The notes under the pieces: model-generated
What the model saw: only the letters and a program-made list of their open reading frames with translations
Told to the model about the DNA's origin: nothing
Databases searched by the model: none
Assembly: GCA_003647435.1 (NCBI GenBank)
Contig: QMMV01000186.1
Coordinates: forward strand, 1 to 5,040
Direction: 5' to 3'
DNA from: Deltaproteobacteria bacterium
GTDB taxonomy: Bacteria > Desulfobacterota > Desulfobacteria > Desulfobacterales > C00003060
DNA length: 5,040 nucleotides
Program-made: the position numbers and the translations under genes
Part shown: positions 1 through 5,040 of the stretch, in pieces
Position numbering within the stretch: the stretch's first letter is position 1
Layout: the number at the start of each line of letters is the position of its first letter

Positions 1-35
1 AGCGGCGTCTGGCCTATGGCAAGGAGCAGAGGTAA
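1..35 (+). CDS. C-terminal end of an upstream gene, probably the AAA+ ATPase (IetA-like) partner of the protease
   Basis: Frame 3 gives a short tail reading RRLAYGKEQR that stops at TAA 33-35. The stop is six bases before the protease ATG, and the protease Shine-Dalgarno site lies inside these last codons, as expected for co-transcribed genes. Only ten or so residues are visible, so nothing in the sequence identifies the product. The IetA assignment rests on context alone: subtilases of this architecture are normally encoded directly downstream of an AAA+ ATPase in IetAS modules. The presence of a reading frame is moderately supported; its identity is inference. Confidence 0.5.
   Translation, partial: RRLAYGKEQR
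28..32 (+). promoter_or_regulatory. Ribosome binding site for the S8 protease
   Basis: AGAGG lies nine bases upstream of the ATG at 42, with a second purine run (AAGGAG, 21-26) just before it. Both lie within the last codons of the upstream gene. This supports ATG 42 as the start and suggests coupling to translation of the upstream gene. Confidence 0.6.
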
Positions 36-41
36 GCGGTT

Positions 42-2528
42 ATGGTGGATTCTTTCAGACATATTTTTCTGGATCACTCTGGTGAATCATCTGAATATAC
101 CAGCCCACCCACCCGGGGCGCGGAGTTCCGCATCCCATCGCGTCCCCGCGCCAGTCACAGCGCAAAACTCAAGCGGCAACTGGACGCCGCCTGGCAGGCT
201 GCAAAGCAGACCGCCCAGCAGCGAACCGCCGTATCATTGCCTGTCCGGCAAGGCGTTTACCTGGAATTTGAAAGTGCCCCGGATTACGATCTGGTCACCA
301 AAAGCCTGGAAGACAGGCGGGCAGGCATCCGTCTTTTGAATATCCGCACTGTTCCGGCGCAGGATGATCCGGAACAGACGGTAACCCGGGCCACGGTCTA
401 TATACCGGCAGGGAAGGAACGCCATTTTCTTGAAAAAGTCCGCAAGTATGCAGAAGAACAAACCAAGGCCGGGAAATGGAAAAACAAAAAACTAGTCGAG
501 AGTATCGAGGATGTTCGTCTGGCTGTTCTGGAATCTTTCTGGCAGGACGAGCCGGAATTGCTGCCGGATGATAACGCGATCTGGTGCGAAATCTGGCTTC
601 GGGGAGATGCAGACAATACGGAAAGGTCCTTTCGGGATATTACGGCGCAGCTTGGTATTGACGTTCAGGACGGGGCGCTGCGTTTTCCGGAACGGACAGT
701 GGTCTTGGCAAAAGCCAATCGAAGCCAATTGGCGGAGCTCATTGAATCCAGTCCTGATATCGCAGAATTCAGGCGGGCCAAGGAGACGGCCCGGTTCTTC
801 CTTGGACTGAACAACAAAGAGCAGACCGAATGGGTAAGAGATTTACGGTCTCGGCTGTCAGTGTCTGAAGATCCTGTTGTGGCTGTAACCATTTTGGATA
901 CCGGGGCCAACAACGGGCATATTTTGTTGGAACCAATCCTCAAAGACAGTGATTGTCATGCAGTCGATCCCAAGTGGGGAAAAGCGGATCATCGCGGACA
1001 TGGTACATTGATGTGTGGTGTCGCCGCTTATGGAGATCTGCAGGAGCCCTTGGAAAGCAAGAGTAAAATAGAAATCTATCACTGTCTGGAATCTGTCAAG
1101 ATACTCCCGCCACAAGGGGTCAACGATCCAAAACTGTATGGAGATATTACCATCCAGGGGGTCAGCAGGGCAGAGATACAAAAGCCAAATCGAAGCCACA
1201 TTGGCTGTATGGCTATTACTTCGACGGATGGACGGGACCGGGGACGGCCGTCCTCGTGGTCTGCGGCCATAGATAAACTGACCTCCGGCTATGACGATGA
1301 TCAAAAGCGGTTGTTCATTGTTGCTGCTGGCAATGTCGAGGATCAGGAAGAATGGCACAATTATCCCGACAGCAATCTGACAAGCTCAATTCACGATCCC
1401 GGCCAGTCCTGGAATGCCTTGACCGTTGGAGCATTTACCAACAAGGTAAGATTGACCGATCCCGATCTGGAAGAGCATGAGCCGGTGGCTCCGGCCGGAG
1501 GGTTGTCGCCGTTCAGCTCTACATCTCTGGCATGGGAAGGCAGAAAATGGCCGGTCAAGCCGGATATCGTTCTGGAGGGAGGCAATATAGCGCGGGCACC
1601 TGATAGCTTTATCTCCGAACATGATGACCTGGCTATTCTATCCACAGGACATGAACCCACCAAAAGACAGTTCGACTTTATCAATGCCACCAGTGCTGCT
1701 ACCGCCCAGGCGGCGTGGATGGCAGCTCAAATTCAGGCAACATATCTGCAAGCCTGGCCTGAAACAATTCGTGGGCTGCTGGTACACTCGGCGCAGTGGA
1801 CCGAGACCATGATAGAGCAGTTTTTGAATTCAGAGAATAAAATTGATTATGCTCGCCTTCTGCGCATCTGCGGATACGGAGTCCCGGATCTCGAACGTGC
1901 CCTAGCCTGTTACCGTAACAGTCTGACATTGATTGCCCAGGAAGAGATCCAGCCATACGATAGAAAAACTGATTCCAGCGGCTATCGCACAAAAGAGATG
2001 CACCTGCATGAGTTGCCGTGGCCGAAGGATGTTTTACTGTCGCTTGGAGAAACGCGGGTTACCCTAAGGATCACATTGTCTTATTTCATTGAACCCAGTC
2101 CAGGCGAAGTCGGCTGGAAAGATAGGTACCGTTATGCGTCTCATGCGCTGCGTTTTGACTTGAATAATGTTGGGGAAGACCGAGAGACATTCCTTCAGAG
2201 GCTTAACGCCGCGGCAAGAGAAGATGGTGAGAGGCCTGATTCAAACAGCGGAAGTGAACGTTGGCGTATTGGTTCCAACGGGAGAGATCAGGGCTCGATC
2301 CATTCGGATATATGGCAGGGGACGGCCGCTGATCTGGCGACATGCAATATGGTTGGTGTTTATCCGGTGATCGGGTGGTGGCGTGAGCGCCCCTGGCTCG
2401 GCCGATGGGAACGAAAAACGAGATATTCCCTCATCGTCTCTATTCATACCCCAGTGCAAGATGTGGATATTTACACCCCGGTCGCAAATATGGTGAGCAT
2501 ACCGATTACCGTTAAAGGTAAGCAATAA
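42..2528 (+). CDS. ietS: IetS-like subtilisin-family (S8) serine protease, 828 aa
   Basis: This is a large intracellular serine protease. The catalytic triad is visible and complete: Asp286 in ILDTGAN, His320 in DHRGHGT, and Ser551 in INATSAATA, with Asn431 (VAAGN) as the oxyanion-hole residue. The usual GTS around the nucleophile is ATS here. Residues 1-275 form an N-terminal region found in this subtilase subgroup, with blocks such as GVYLEFESAP and LVESIEDVRLAVLESFW. The catalytic domain spans roughly 278-620. A C-terminal, probably beta-rich region (about 660-828) ends with GWWRERPWLGRW and VDIYTPVAN. There is no signal peptide or membrane segment, so it should act in the cytoplasm. Family knowledge: IetS pairs with the AAA+ ATPase IetA in an anti-phage system, first described as a Ti-plasmid incompatibility / toxin-antitoxin pair. 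ATG 42 has a good ribosome site. The protease call is very secure; the IetS name is likely but depends on the truncated upstream gene. Confidence 0.9.
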   Translation: MVDSFRHIFLDHSGESSEYTSPPTRGAEFRIPSRPRASHSAKLKRQLDAAWQAAKQTAQQRTAVSLPVRQGVYLEFESAPDYDLVTKSLEDRRAGIRLLNIRTVPAQDDPEQTVTRATVYIPAGKERHFLEKVRKYAEEQTKAGKWKNKKLVESIEDVRLAVLESFWQDEPELLPDDNAIWCEIWLRGDADNTERSFRDITAQLGIDVQDGALRFPERTVVLAKANRSQLAELIESSPDIAEFRRAKETARFFLGLNNKEQTEWVRDLRSRLSVSEDPVVAVTILDTGANNGHILLEPILKDSDCHAVDPKWGKADHRGHGTLMCGVAAYGDLQEPLESKSKIEIYHCLESVKILPPQGVNDPKLYGDITIQGVSRAEIQKPNRSHIGCMAITSTDGRDRGRPSSWSAAIDKLTSGYDDDQKRLFIVAAGNVEDQEEWHNYPDSNLTSSIHDPGQSWNALTVGAFTNKVRLTDPDLEEHEPVAPAGGLSPFSSTSLAWEGRKWPVKPDIVLEGGNIARAPDSFISEHDDLAILSTGHEPTKRQFDFINATSAATAQAAWMAAQIQATYLQAWPETIRGLLVHSAQWTETMIEQFLNSENKIDYARLLRICGYGVPDLERALACYRNSLTLIAQEEIQPYDRKTDSSGYRTKEMHLHELPWPKDVLLSLGETRVTLRITLSYFIEPSPGEVGWKDRYRYASHALRFDLNNVGEDRETFLQRLNAAAREDGERPDSNSGSERWRIGSNGRDQGSIHSDIWQGTAADLATCNMVGVYPVIGWWRERPWLGRWERKTRYSLIVSIHTPVQDVDIYTPVANMVSIPITVKGKQ

Positions 2529-2530
2529 TG
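2514..2530 (+). promoter_or_regulatory. Ribosome binding site and TAATG stop-start overlap
   Basis: AAAGG (2514-2518) lies nine bases before ATG 2528-2530. The protease stop TAA (2526-2528) shares its last A with this ATG. The overlap fixes the start of the downstream gene and implies translational coupling, giving roughly matched output of the protease and the DUF4062-ATPase protein. Confidence 0.75.
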
Positions 2531-4003
2531 GAACAGATATTCGTCAGCAGCGTGCAGAAAGAACTTCAGGCGGACCGCCATGCGGTGCGTGATTTCGTGC
2601 ATAACAATGCGCTGTTGCAGCAGTTTTTCCGGGTGTTTCTGTTCGAGGATCTGCCGCCCACCGACCGCCGTGCAGACGAGGTGTATCTGGATGAGGTGGC
2701 GAAAAGCCGGATTTATGTGGGTATCTTCGGAAACGAATATGGATGGGAGGATGACAGCGGCCTGTCGCCGACCGAGAAAGAGTTTGATTTCGCCGCAAAA
2801 CAGCGCAAGAGGCGGTTCATTTTCGTTCGGGGATACGACGACAAGAACCGCCATCCCAAGATGAAAAAGCTTATCCGTAAGGCCGGTGATGAGGTGGTTC
2901 GCCGCCGTTATGCCGATACGGATGAGATGCTTCGTCTGCTTTACGGCAGCCTGATCCGGTACCTTCAGGATCAAGGCGTTATCGCAACAGCCGATTTCGA
3001 TGCAACCCCCTGTCCTGGTGTGACCCTGAAGGACATATCCCAAAAGAAACTGCGGTGGTTTCTTGAAAAGGCGCGGGAGGAACGCGGCTATGCGCTTTCC
3101 GCGGACACGCCCCGCAAGAAAGCCTTGGCTCACCTCAACCTTCTGGCTAAGTCCGTTCCGACAAAAGGTGCCGTGCTCTTGTTCGGCAACGCGCCGGAAC
3201 GACATATCCATTCGGCGGAGATAACCTGCCTGCATTTTCACGGAACGGAAATCGAAAAACCGATTCCATCTCAGCAGGTGTATCACGGAACCTTGTTTGA
3301 ACTCGTTGACCAGGCGGTTGATTTTATCATGGCTAGGATAGCGCGCGCGGTGGAACCGAGTAGTGCTTCCCCTGAAAGCAGAGTCCGCTACGAGGTACCT
3401 TACCGCGCCGTACGCGAGGCGATAGTCAATGCCGTGGCCCACCGAAACTATGCGTCTCTATCTGGGGTCCAGGTGATGGTGTTTGCAGATCGTATTGAGG
3501 TCTGGAATCCGGGAGGATTACCTGAAGATCTGACCGTTGACCTGCTACGCGGGCCGCATCCGTCCGTGCCCCGGAACCGGTTGCTCTGCGAGCCACTTTT
3601 TCTGGCACATTACATCGAGCGTGCAGGGACGGGAACGCTGGACATGATCCGTCTCTGCGCAGATGCCGGCTTGCCGGAGCCCGAGTTCCTGAACGAGGGG
3701 GAGCGCTTTCGGCTGATTATCTGGAGGGATTGGCTGACGGAATCGGTGATGGATAAATTGGGGCTGATGGATCGCGAACGAAAGCTCGTTTCCCTCCTCA
3801 AAACCCGGGGCAGAATCGGCAACAAGGAATATCAGGAGGAATTTGGAGTGTCGAAACCAACAGCGTCACGGCATCTCGAAGCCCTCATGGACAAGAGTAT
3901 CTTAACAAAAATCGGGACAACTGGGAAAGGTACATATTATGTCCTCTCTCGTAAAGGGCTCGTAAAGGGCTCAAAGGACTCAAGGCATGCAAAGGGCTCA
4001 TAA
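2528..4003 (+). CDS. DUF4062 - GHKL ATPase (HATPase_c_4) - winged helix fusion protein, 491 aa
   Basis: Three parts are visible. Residues 1-100 look like DUF4062: an opening IFVSSVQKEL strand, then SRIYVGIFGNEYGW and SPTEKEFDFA. This domain is predicted to be a Rossmann-like, TIR-related fold found in conflict systems. Residues about 155-275 match the linker between AlbA_2 and the ATPase in Schlafen-AlbA-type regulators (PTKGAVLLFGNAPERHI, YHGTLFELVDQAVDFI). Residues about 285-400 are a GHKL ATPase: Glu297 and Asn301 in REAIVNAVAHRNY, a G1-like DRIEVWNPGGLP at 321-332, and a glycine-rich ERAGTGT at 364-370. Residues about 413-475 form a winged helix (VSKPTASRHLEALMDKSIL, then TTGKGTYYVL), suggesting nucleic acid binding. 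The AlbA_2 domain normally at the N-terminus is absent and DUF4062 sits in its place. The tail KGSKDSRHAKGS comes from a DNA tandem repeat. The gene is coupled to the protease by TAATG, so it may regulate or sense for that module. Domain calls are good; the biological role is inference. Confidence 0.85.
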   Translation: MEQIFVSSVQKELQADRHAVRDFVHNNALLQQFFRVFLFEDLPPTDRRADEVYLDEVAKSRIYVGIFGNEYGWEDDSGLSPTEKEFDFAAKQRKRRFIFVRGYDDKNRHPKMKKLIRKAGDEVVRRRYADTDEMLRLLYGSLIRYLQDQGVIATADFDATPCPGVTLKDISQKKLRWFLEKAREERGYALSADTPRKKALAHLNLLAKSVPTKGAVLLFGNAPERHIHSAEITCLHFHGTEIEKPIPSQQVYHGTLFELVDQAVDFIMARIARAVEPSSASPESRVRYEVPYRAVREAIVNAVAHRNYASLSGVQVMVFADRIEVWNPGGLPEDLTVDLLRGPHPSVPRNRLLCEPLFLAHYIERAGTGTLDMIRLCADAGLPEPEFLNEGERFRLIIWRDWLTESVMDKLGLMDRERKLVSLLKTRGRIGNKEYQEEFGVSKPTASRHLEALMDKSILTKIGTTGKGTYYVLSRKGLVKGSKDSRHAKGS

Positions 4004-4011
4004 AGGGCTCA
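3952..4011 (+). repeat. Short tandem repeat (AAGGGCTCA units) at the 3' end of the DUF4062-ATPase gene
   Basis: The unit AAGGGCTCA or close variants appears at 3954-3962 (last base differs), 3965-3973, 3974-3982 (AAGGACTCA), 3992-4000 and 4003-4011, with a degenerate unit at 3983-3991. In frame the units encode KGS, KDS, RHA and KGS. The stop codon TAA at 4001-4003 falls at the junction of the last two units, so the array runs through the stop. Unit gain or loss that is not a multiple of three would change the protein C-terminus. Confidence 0.8.
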
Positions 4012-4114
4012 AACGGGACATGATCTCTTGATCGTTCCAAACCGGACATAAACTGGACTAACAGGACATGGGAGACGAATATTCAAACCCGACAGAAACC
4101 CGGCATAGGAAAAA

Positions 4115-4144
4115 GTGTGAAGAGTGAAGTTTGAAGGGTGAAAC
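4115..4144 (+). repeat. Heptamer repeat array A
   Basis: Tandem degenerate 7-base units of the form KTGAAGN run in direct orientation: GTGAAGA, GTGAAGT, TTGAAGG, GTGAAAC. Array A (4115-4142) is an inverted copy of 4613-4640, matching at 25 of 28 positions counted by eye. It forms the left boundary of the winged-helix remnant and of the region holding the four-helix-bundle gene. Confidence 0.75.
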
Positions 4145-4232
4145 ACGGACAGCGCGCGATCTTGAGGACCTCGTGGATCAGGGCATTCTGGTATTGAAAG
4201 GCACGGGCAAAGGGGCCATGTCAAAAGGGTGA
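4143..4232 (+). pseudogene. Remnant of a winged-helix C-terminus, truncated by flanking repeats
   Basis: One frame reads TRTARDLEDLVDQGIL, then VLKGTGKGA, ending at TGA 4230-4232. This matches the second half of a winged helix: the recognition helix plus the wing with a TGKG turn. It parallels residues 445-468 of the intact gene upstream (PTASRHLEALMDKSIL and TTGKGTYYVL) but differs enough not to be a recent duplicate. The rest of the gene is missing: the frame has a stop at 4125-4127 and no start codon. Heptamer array A ends at its left edge and array B begins at its right edge; the last few codons (SKG) are already repeat-like. It is best explained as the end of a related regulator gene destroyed by repeat or insert invasion. 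Confidence 0.6.
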
Positions 4233-4254
4233 AGGGTGAAGAGAGAAGTGTGAA
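4226..4254 (+). repeat. Heptamer repeat array B, carrying the ribosome site of the four-helix-bundle gene
   Basis: Direct units GTGAAGG, GTGAAGA, GAGAAGT and GTGAAAT run straight into the start codon at 4255. The GAGAGAAG part (4241-4248) lies six bases from the ATG and is the only plausible ribosome binding site, so the repeat itself supplies translation initiation. The array is also largely complementary to array C. Confidence 0.75.
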
Positions 4255-4611
4255 ATGAAAAGCGATTTACCGGAAAGAACATTTGAATTTGCCAAACGGA
4301 TAGTGCTTCTCTGCCGGTTTCTTGAGAAAAAAGCTGGTGTTTCCAGAACACTGGCAAATCAATTACTCCGTTCCGGTACGTCTATCGGCGCTAACGTGGA
4401 AGAGGGACAGGCGTCGCAAAGTGAAGCGGATTTTATCAGCAAATACAGCATTGCCTGCAAAGAAGCCAGAGAAACGCATTACTGGCTGCAGCTATTGGCG
4501 GCATCTGAACTCGTTCCACCGGAACGGCTGGTTGAGATGGAAAAGGAATGTGATGAACTCATTGCAATTCTTACCAGCATCGTGAAGAAGATGAGGGGTA
4601 AAAACAAATGA
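4255..4611 (+). CDS. Four-helix-bundle protein (23S rRNA intervening-sequence protein / Avd-like family), 118 aa
   Basis: The protein has the family hallmarks. A first helix pair (about 8-37) is followed by the signature RSGTSIGANVEEG at 39-51, then SEADFISKYSIACKEARETH at 56-75 and YWLQLL at 76-81, and a final helix at about 88-114. The length is typical for the family. Members form small helical bundles, often pentamers, and are encoded in 23S rRNA intervening sequences, beside diversity-generating retroelements (Avd) and inside restriction-modification loci; their biochemical role is mostly unknown. The many Lys and Arg residues would suit nucleic-acid contact, but that is inference. The gene is enclosed by heptamer arrays (B upstream, inverted C downstream), and its TGA (4609-4611) overlaps the hsdR ATG. 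The start at 4255 follows the purine-rich array B. Confidence 0.9.
   Translation: MKSDLPERTFEFAKRIVLLCRFLEKKAGVSRTLANQLLRSGTSIGANVEEGQASQSEADFISKYSIACKEARETHYWLQLLAASELVPPERLVEMEKECDELIAILTSIVKKMRGKNK
4593..4598 (+). promoter_or_regulatory. Ribosome binding site for hsdR
   Basis: GAGGGG lies nine bases before ATG 4608, inside the last codons of the four-helix-bundle gene. Together with the ATGA stop-start overlap it supports this start for hsdR and implies that hsdR translation now depends on, or is coupled to, the four-helix-bundle gene. Confidence 0.7.
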
Positions 4612-5040
4612 CTTCAAGCTTCAAACTTCACCCTTCACACTTCAACGAAGCATCCCTGGTTCAACAGACCACGGCCGAGTACCTGGAAAAGGAATTGGGC
4701 TGGGGTTCGGTGTATGCTTACAACAACGAGGACTTCGGGCCGGACAGCCTGTTGGGGCGGAAATCAGACCGCGAAGTGGTCCTCATCCGCTATTTGCGGC
4801 AAAAGCTTGGTGAACTGAATCCAGGGTTGCCGGATGCGGCTTATGACGATGCCGTGCGGCAGATTACCGCCGCCATCACGATGCAGACGCTTTTGATCAC
4901 CAACCGAGAGAAATACGCTTTGCTCAAGGATGGGGTCCAGGTGACCTTTCGCAATGACAAAGGAGAGCGGGTCAGGCAACGCATGCGGGTATTTGATTTC
5001 GACAACCCGGAGAACAACCATTTTCTTTGTGTGCGAGAAC
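4608..5040 (+). CDS. hsdR: Type I restriction endonuclease subunit R, N-terminal part, runs off the window end
   Basis: The first 144 residues are visible. From residue 13 they match the HsdR N-terminal domain: NEASLVQQTTAEYLEKELGW, then GPDSLLGRKSDREVVLIRYL, LNPGLPDAAYDDAVRQI, and finally FDFDNPENNHFLCVRE at 129-144. HsdR is the ATP-driven DNA translocase and nuclease of a type I R-M complex and works with HsdM and HsdS, neither of which is seen here. The PD-(D/E)XK nuclease residues and the helicase motifs lie beyond the window. ATG 4608 overlaps the upstream stop (ATGA) and has a good ribosome site. Oddly, residues 2-13 (TSSFKLHPSHFN) are encoded by inverted heptamer array C rather than by ancestral hsdR sequence, so the protein has a repeat-derived N-terminal extension. 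Identity is very secure; integrity of the full gene cannot be judged. Confidence 0.92.
   Translation, partial: MTSSFKLHPSHFNEASLVQQTTAEYLEKELGWGSVYAYNNEDFGPDSLLGRKSDREVVLIRYLRQKLGELNPGLPDAAYDDAVRQITAAITMQTLLITNREKYALLKDGVQVTFRNDKGERVRQRMRVFDFDNPENNHFLCVRE
4612..4645 (-). repeat. Heptamer repeat array C (inverted), inside the 5' end of hsdR
   Basis: On the minus strand this reads TTGAAGT, GTGAAGG, GTGAAGT, TTGAAGC, TTGAAG: five 7-base units. It is the inverted partner of array A (25 of 28 positions between 4115-4142 and 4613-4640) and is partly complementary to array B. It starts four bases after the first base of the hsdR start codon and provides hsdR codons 2-13. Confidence 0.8.

Larger units (their letters stand above)
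4004..4254. other. 251-base stretch without an intact gene: tail repeat, gene remnant and heptamer arrays
   Basis: This stretch separates the DUF4062-ATPase gene from the four-helix-bundle gene. It starts with the last tail repeat, then has a degenerate part (4012-4112) in which GGACA-like words recur at 4016, 4044 and 4064. One frame is open from 4024 to 4134 (residues such as KPDINWTNRTW) but has no start codon. A heptamer array, a winged-helix remnant and a second heptamer array follow. No convincing promoter, terminator hairpin or RNA gene was found. Confidence 0.6.
4115..4645 (+). mobile_element. Possible intervening-sequence-like insert: four-helix-bundle gene bounded by inverted heptamer arrays
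   Basis: A 531-base segment has inverted repeats at its ends (arrays A and C), an internal direct copy (B), and one complete gene of the family carried by 23S rRNA intervening sequences. That layout, a small four-helix-bundle gene within a long terminal stem, resembles such elements. There is no transposase and no target-site duplication I could recognise. The insert may instead run from B to C (4226-4645), with A left from an earlier event. Mobility is inference. Confidence 0.4.

Noticed and set aside
16..339. 107-codon + strand frame overlapping the protease start
   Set aside because: It is out of frame with the protease and rich in Pro, Ser and Arg without family features. The protease frame at 42 has a ribosome site and conserved family blocks.
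858..1358. Minus-strand open frame (166 codons) opposite the protease catalytic domain
   Set aside because: It overlaps the region encoding Asp286, His320 and Asn431 on the other strand and has no recognisable motif.
2471..3442. Long minus-strand open frame (323 codons) opposite the DUF4062-ATPase gene
   Set aside because: It lies antisense to a gene with clear domain matches, its translation resembles no family I recognise, and a shadow frame of this length is expected from the coding bias of the + strand.
4020..4038. Small hairpin GATC-TCTT-GATC as a terminator of the first operon
   Set aside because: The stem is four base pairs of a self-complementary word with no U-tract, too weak for an intrinsic terminator.
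4028..4054. Possible sigma70-like promoter (TTGATC followed by TAAACT) upstream of the four-helix-bundle gene
   Set aside because: The spacer is only about 15 bases and the -10 match is poor, so it is not supportable from sequence alone.
3952..4254. CRISPR-like array
   Set aside because: The repeat units are 7 or 9 bases long and directly tandem, with no unique spacers of regular length and no cas genes.
4322..4585. Alternative + strand frame inside the four-helix-bundle gene
   Set aside because: It is a frame shadow: the other frame carries the full family signature and this one has no recognisable features.

Overview
The window reads as part of a bacterial defence island, with every gene on the + strand. 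GC content is moderate. The gene types and purine-rich Shine-Dalgarno sites fit a Gram-negative bacterium, perhaps a Desulfobacterota or other proteobacterium. That placement is a low-confidence impression, because nothing in the window is a taxonomic marker.

Layout: the last codons of an upstream gene end at 35. Six bases later comes a complete 828-residue cytoplasmic subtilisin-family (S8) protease with an intact catalytic triad (42-2528). Its architecture matches IetS, the protease of the two-gene IetAS anti-phage / plasmid-incompatibility module, so the cut-off upstream gene is probably the AAA+ ATPase partner IetA. The protease stop overlaps the start of a third gene by one base (TAATG). 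That gene (2528-4003) is a 491-residue fusion of a DUF4062 domain, the linker and GHKL ATPase of HATPase_c_4 proteins, and a winged helix, and it ends in a short tandem-repeat tail.

After it lies a 251-base stretch with no intact gene. It holds the end of the tail repeat, a broken winged-helix gene remnant, and two arrays of a degenerate 7-base repeat (about KTGAAGN). Next is a 118-residue four-helix-bundle protein of the 23S rRNA intervening-sequence / Avd-like family (4255-4611). Its stop overlaps (ATGA) the start of a type I restriction endonuclease subunit, hsdR (4608 to beyond the window end). A third 7-base array, in inverted orientation, forms the first codons of hsdR. The four-helix-bundle gene is therefore enclosed by inverted repeats, much like intervening sequences in 23S rRNA genes.

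Working together (inference): the first three genes form a translationally coupled unit, an IetAS protease module with an added DUF4062-ATPase regulator or sensor. The second unit is the restriction subunit of a type I R-M system preceded by the four-helix-bundle insert. No hsdM or hsdS is visible, so they must lie outside the window if the system is complete. The most unusual parts are the three-gene IetAS-like arrangement and the repeat-flanked insert that has remodelled the 5' end of hsdR.
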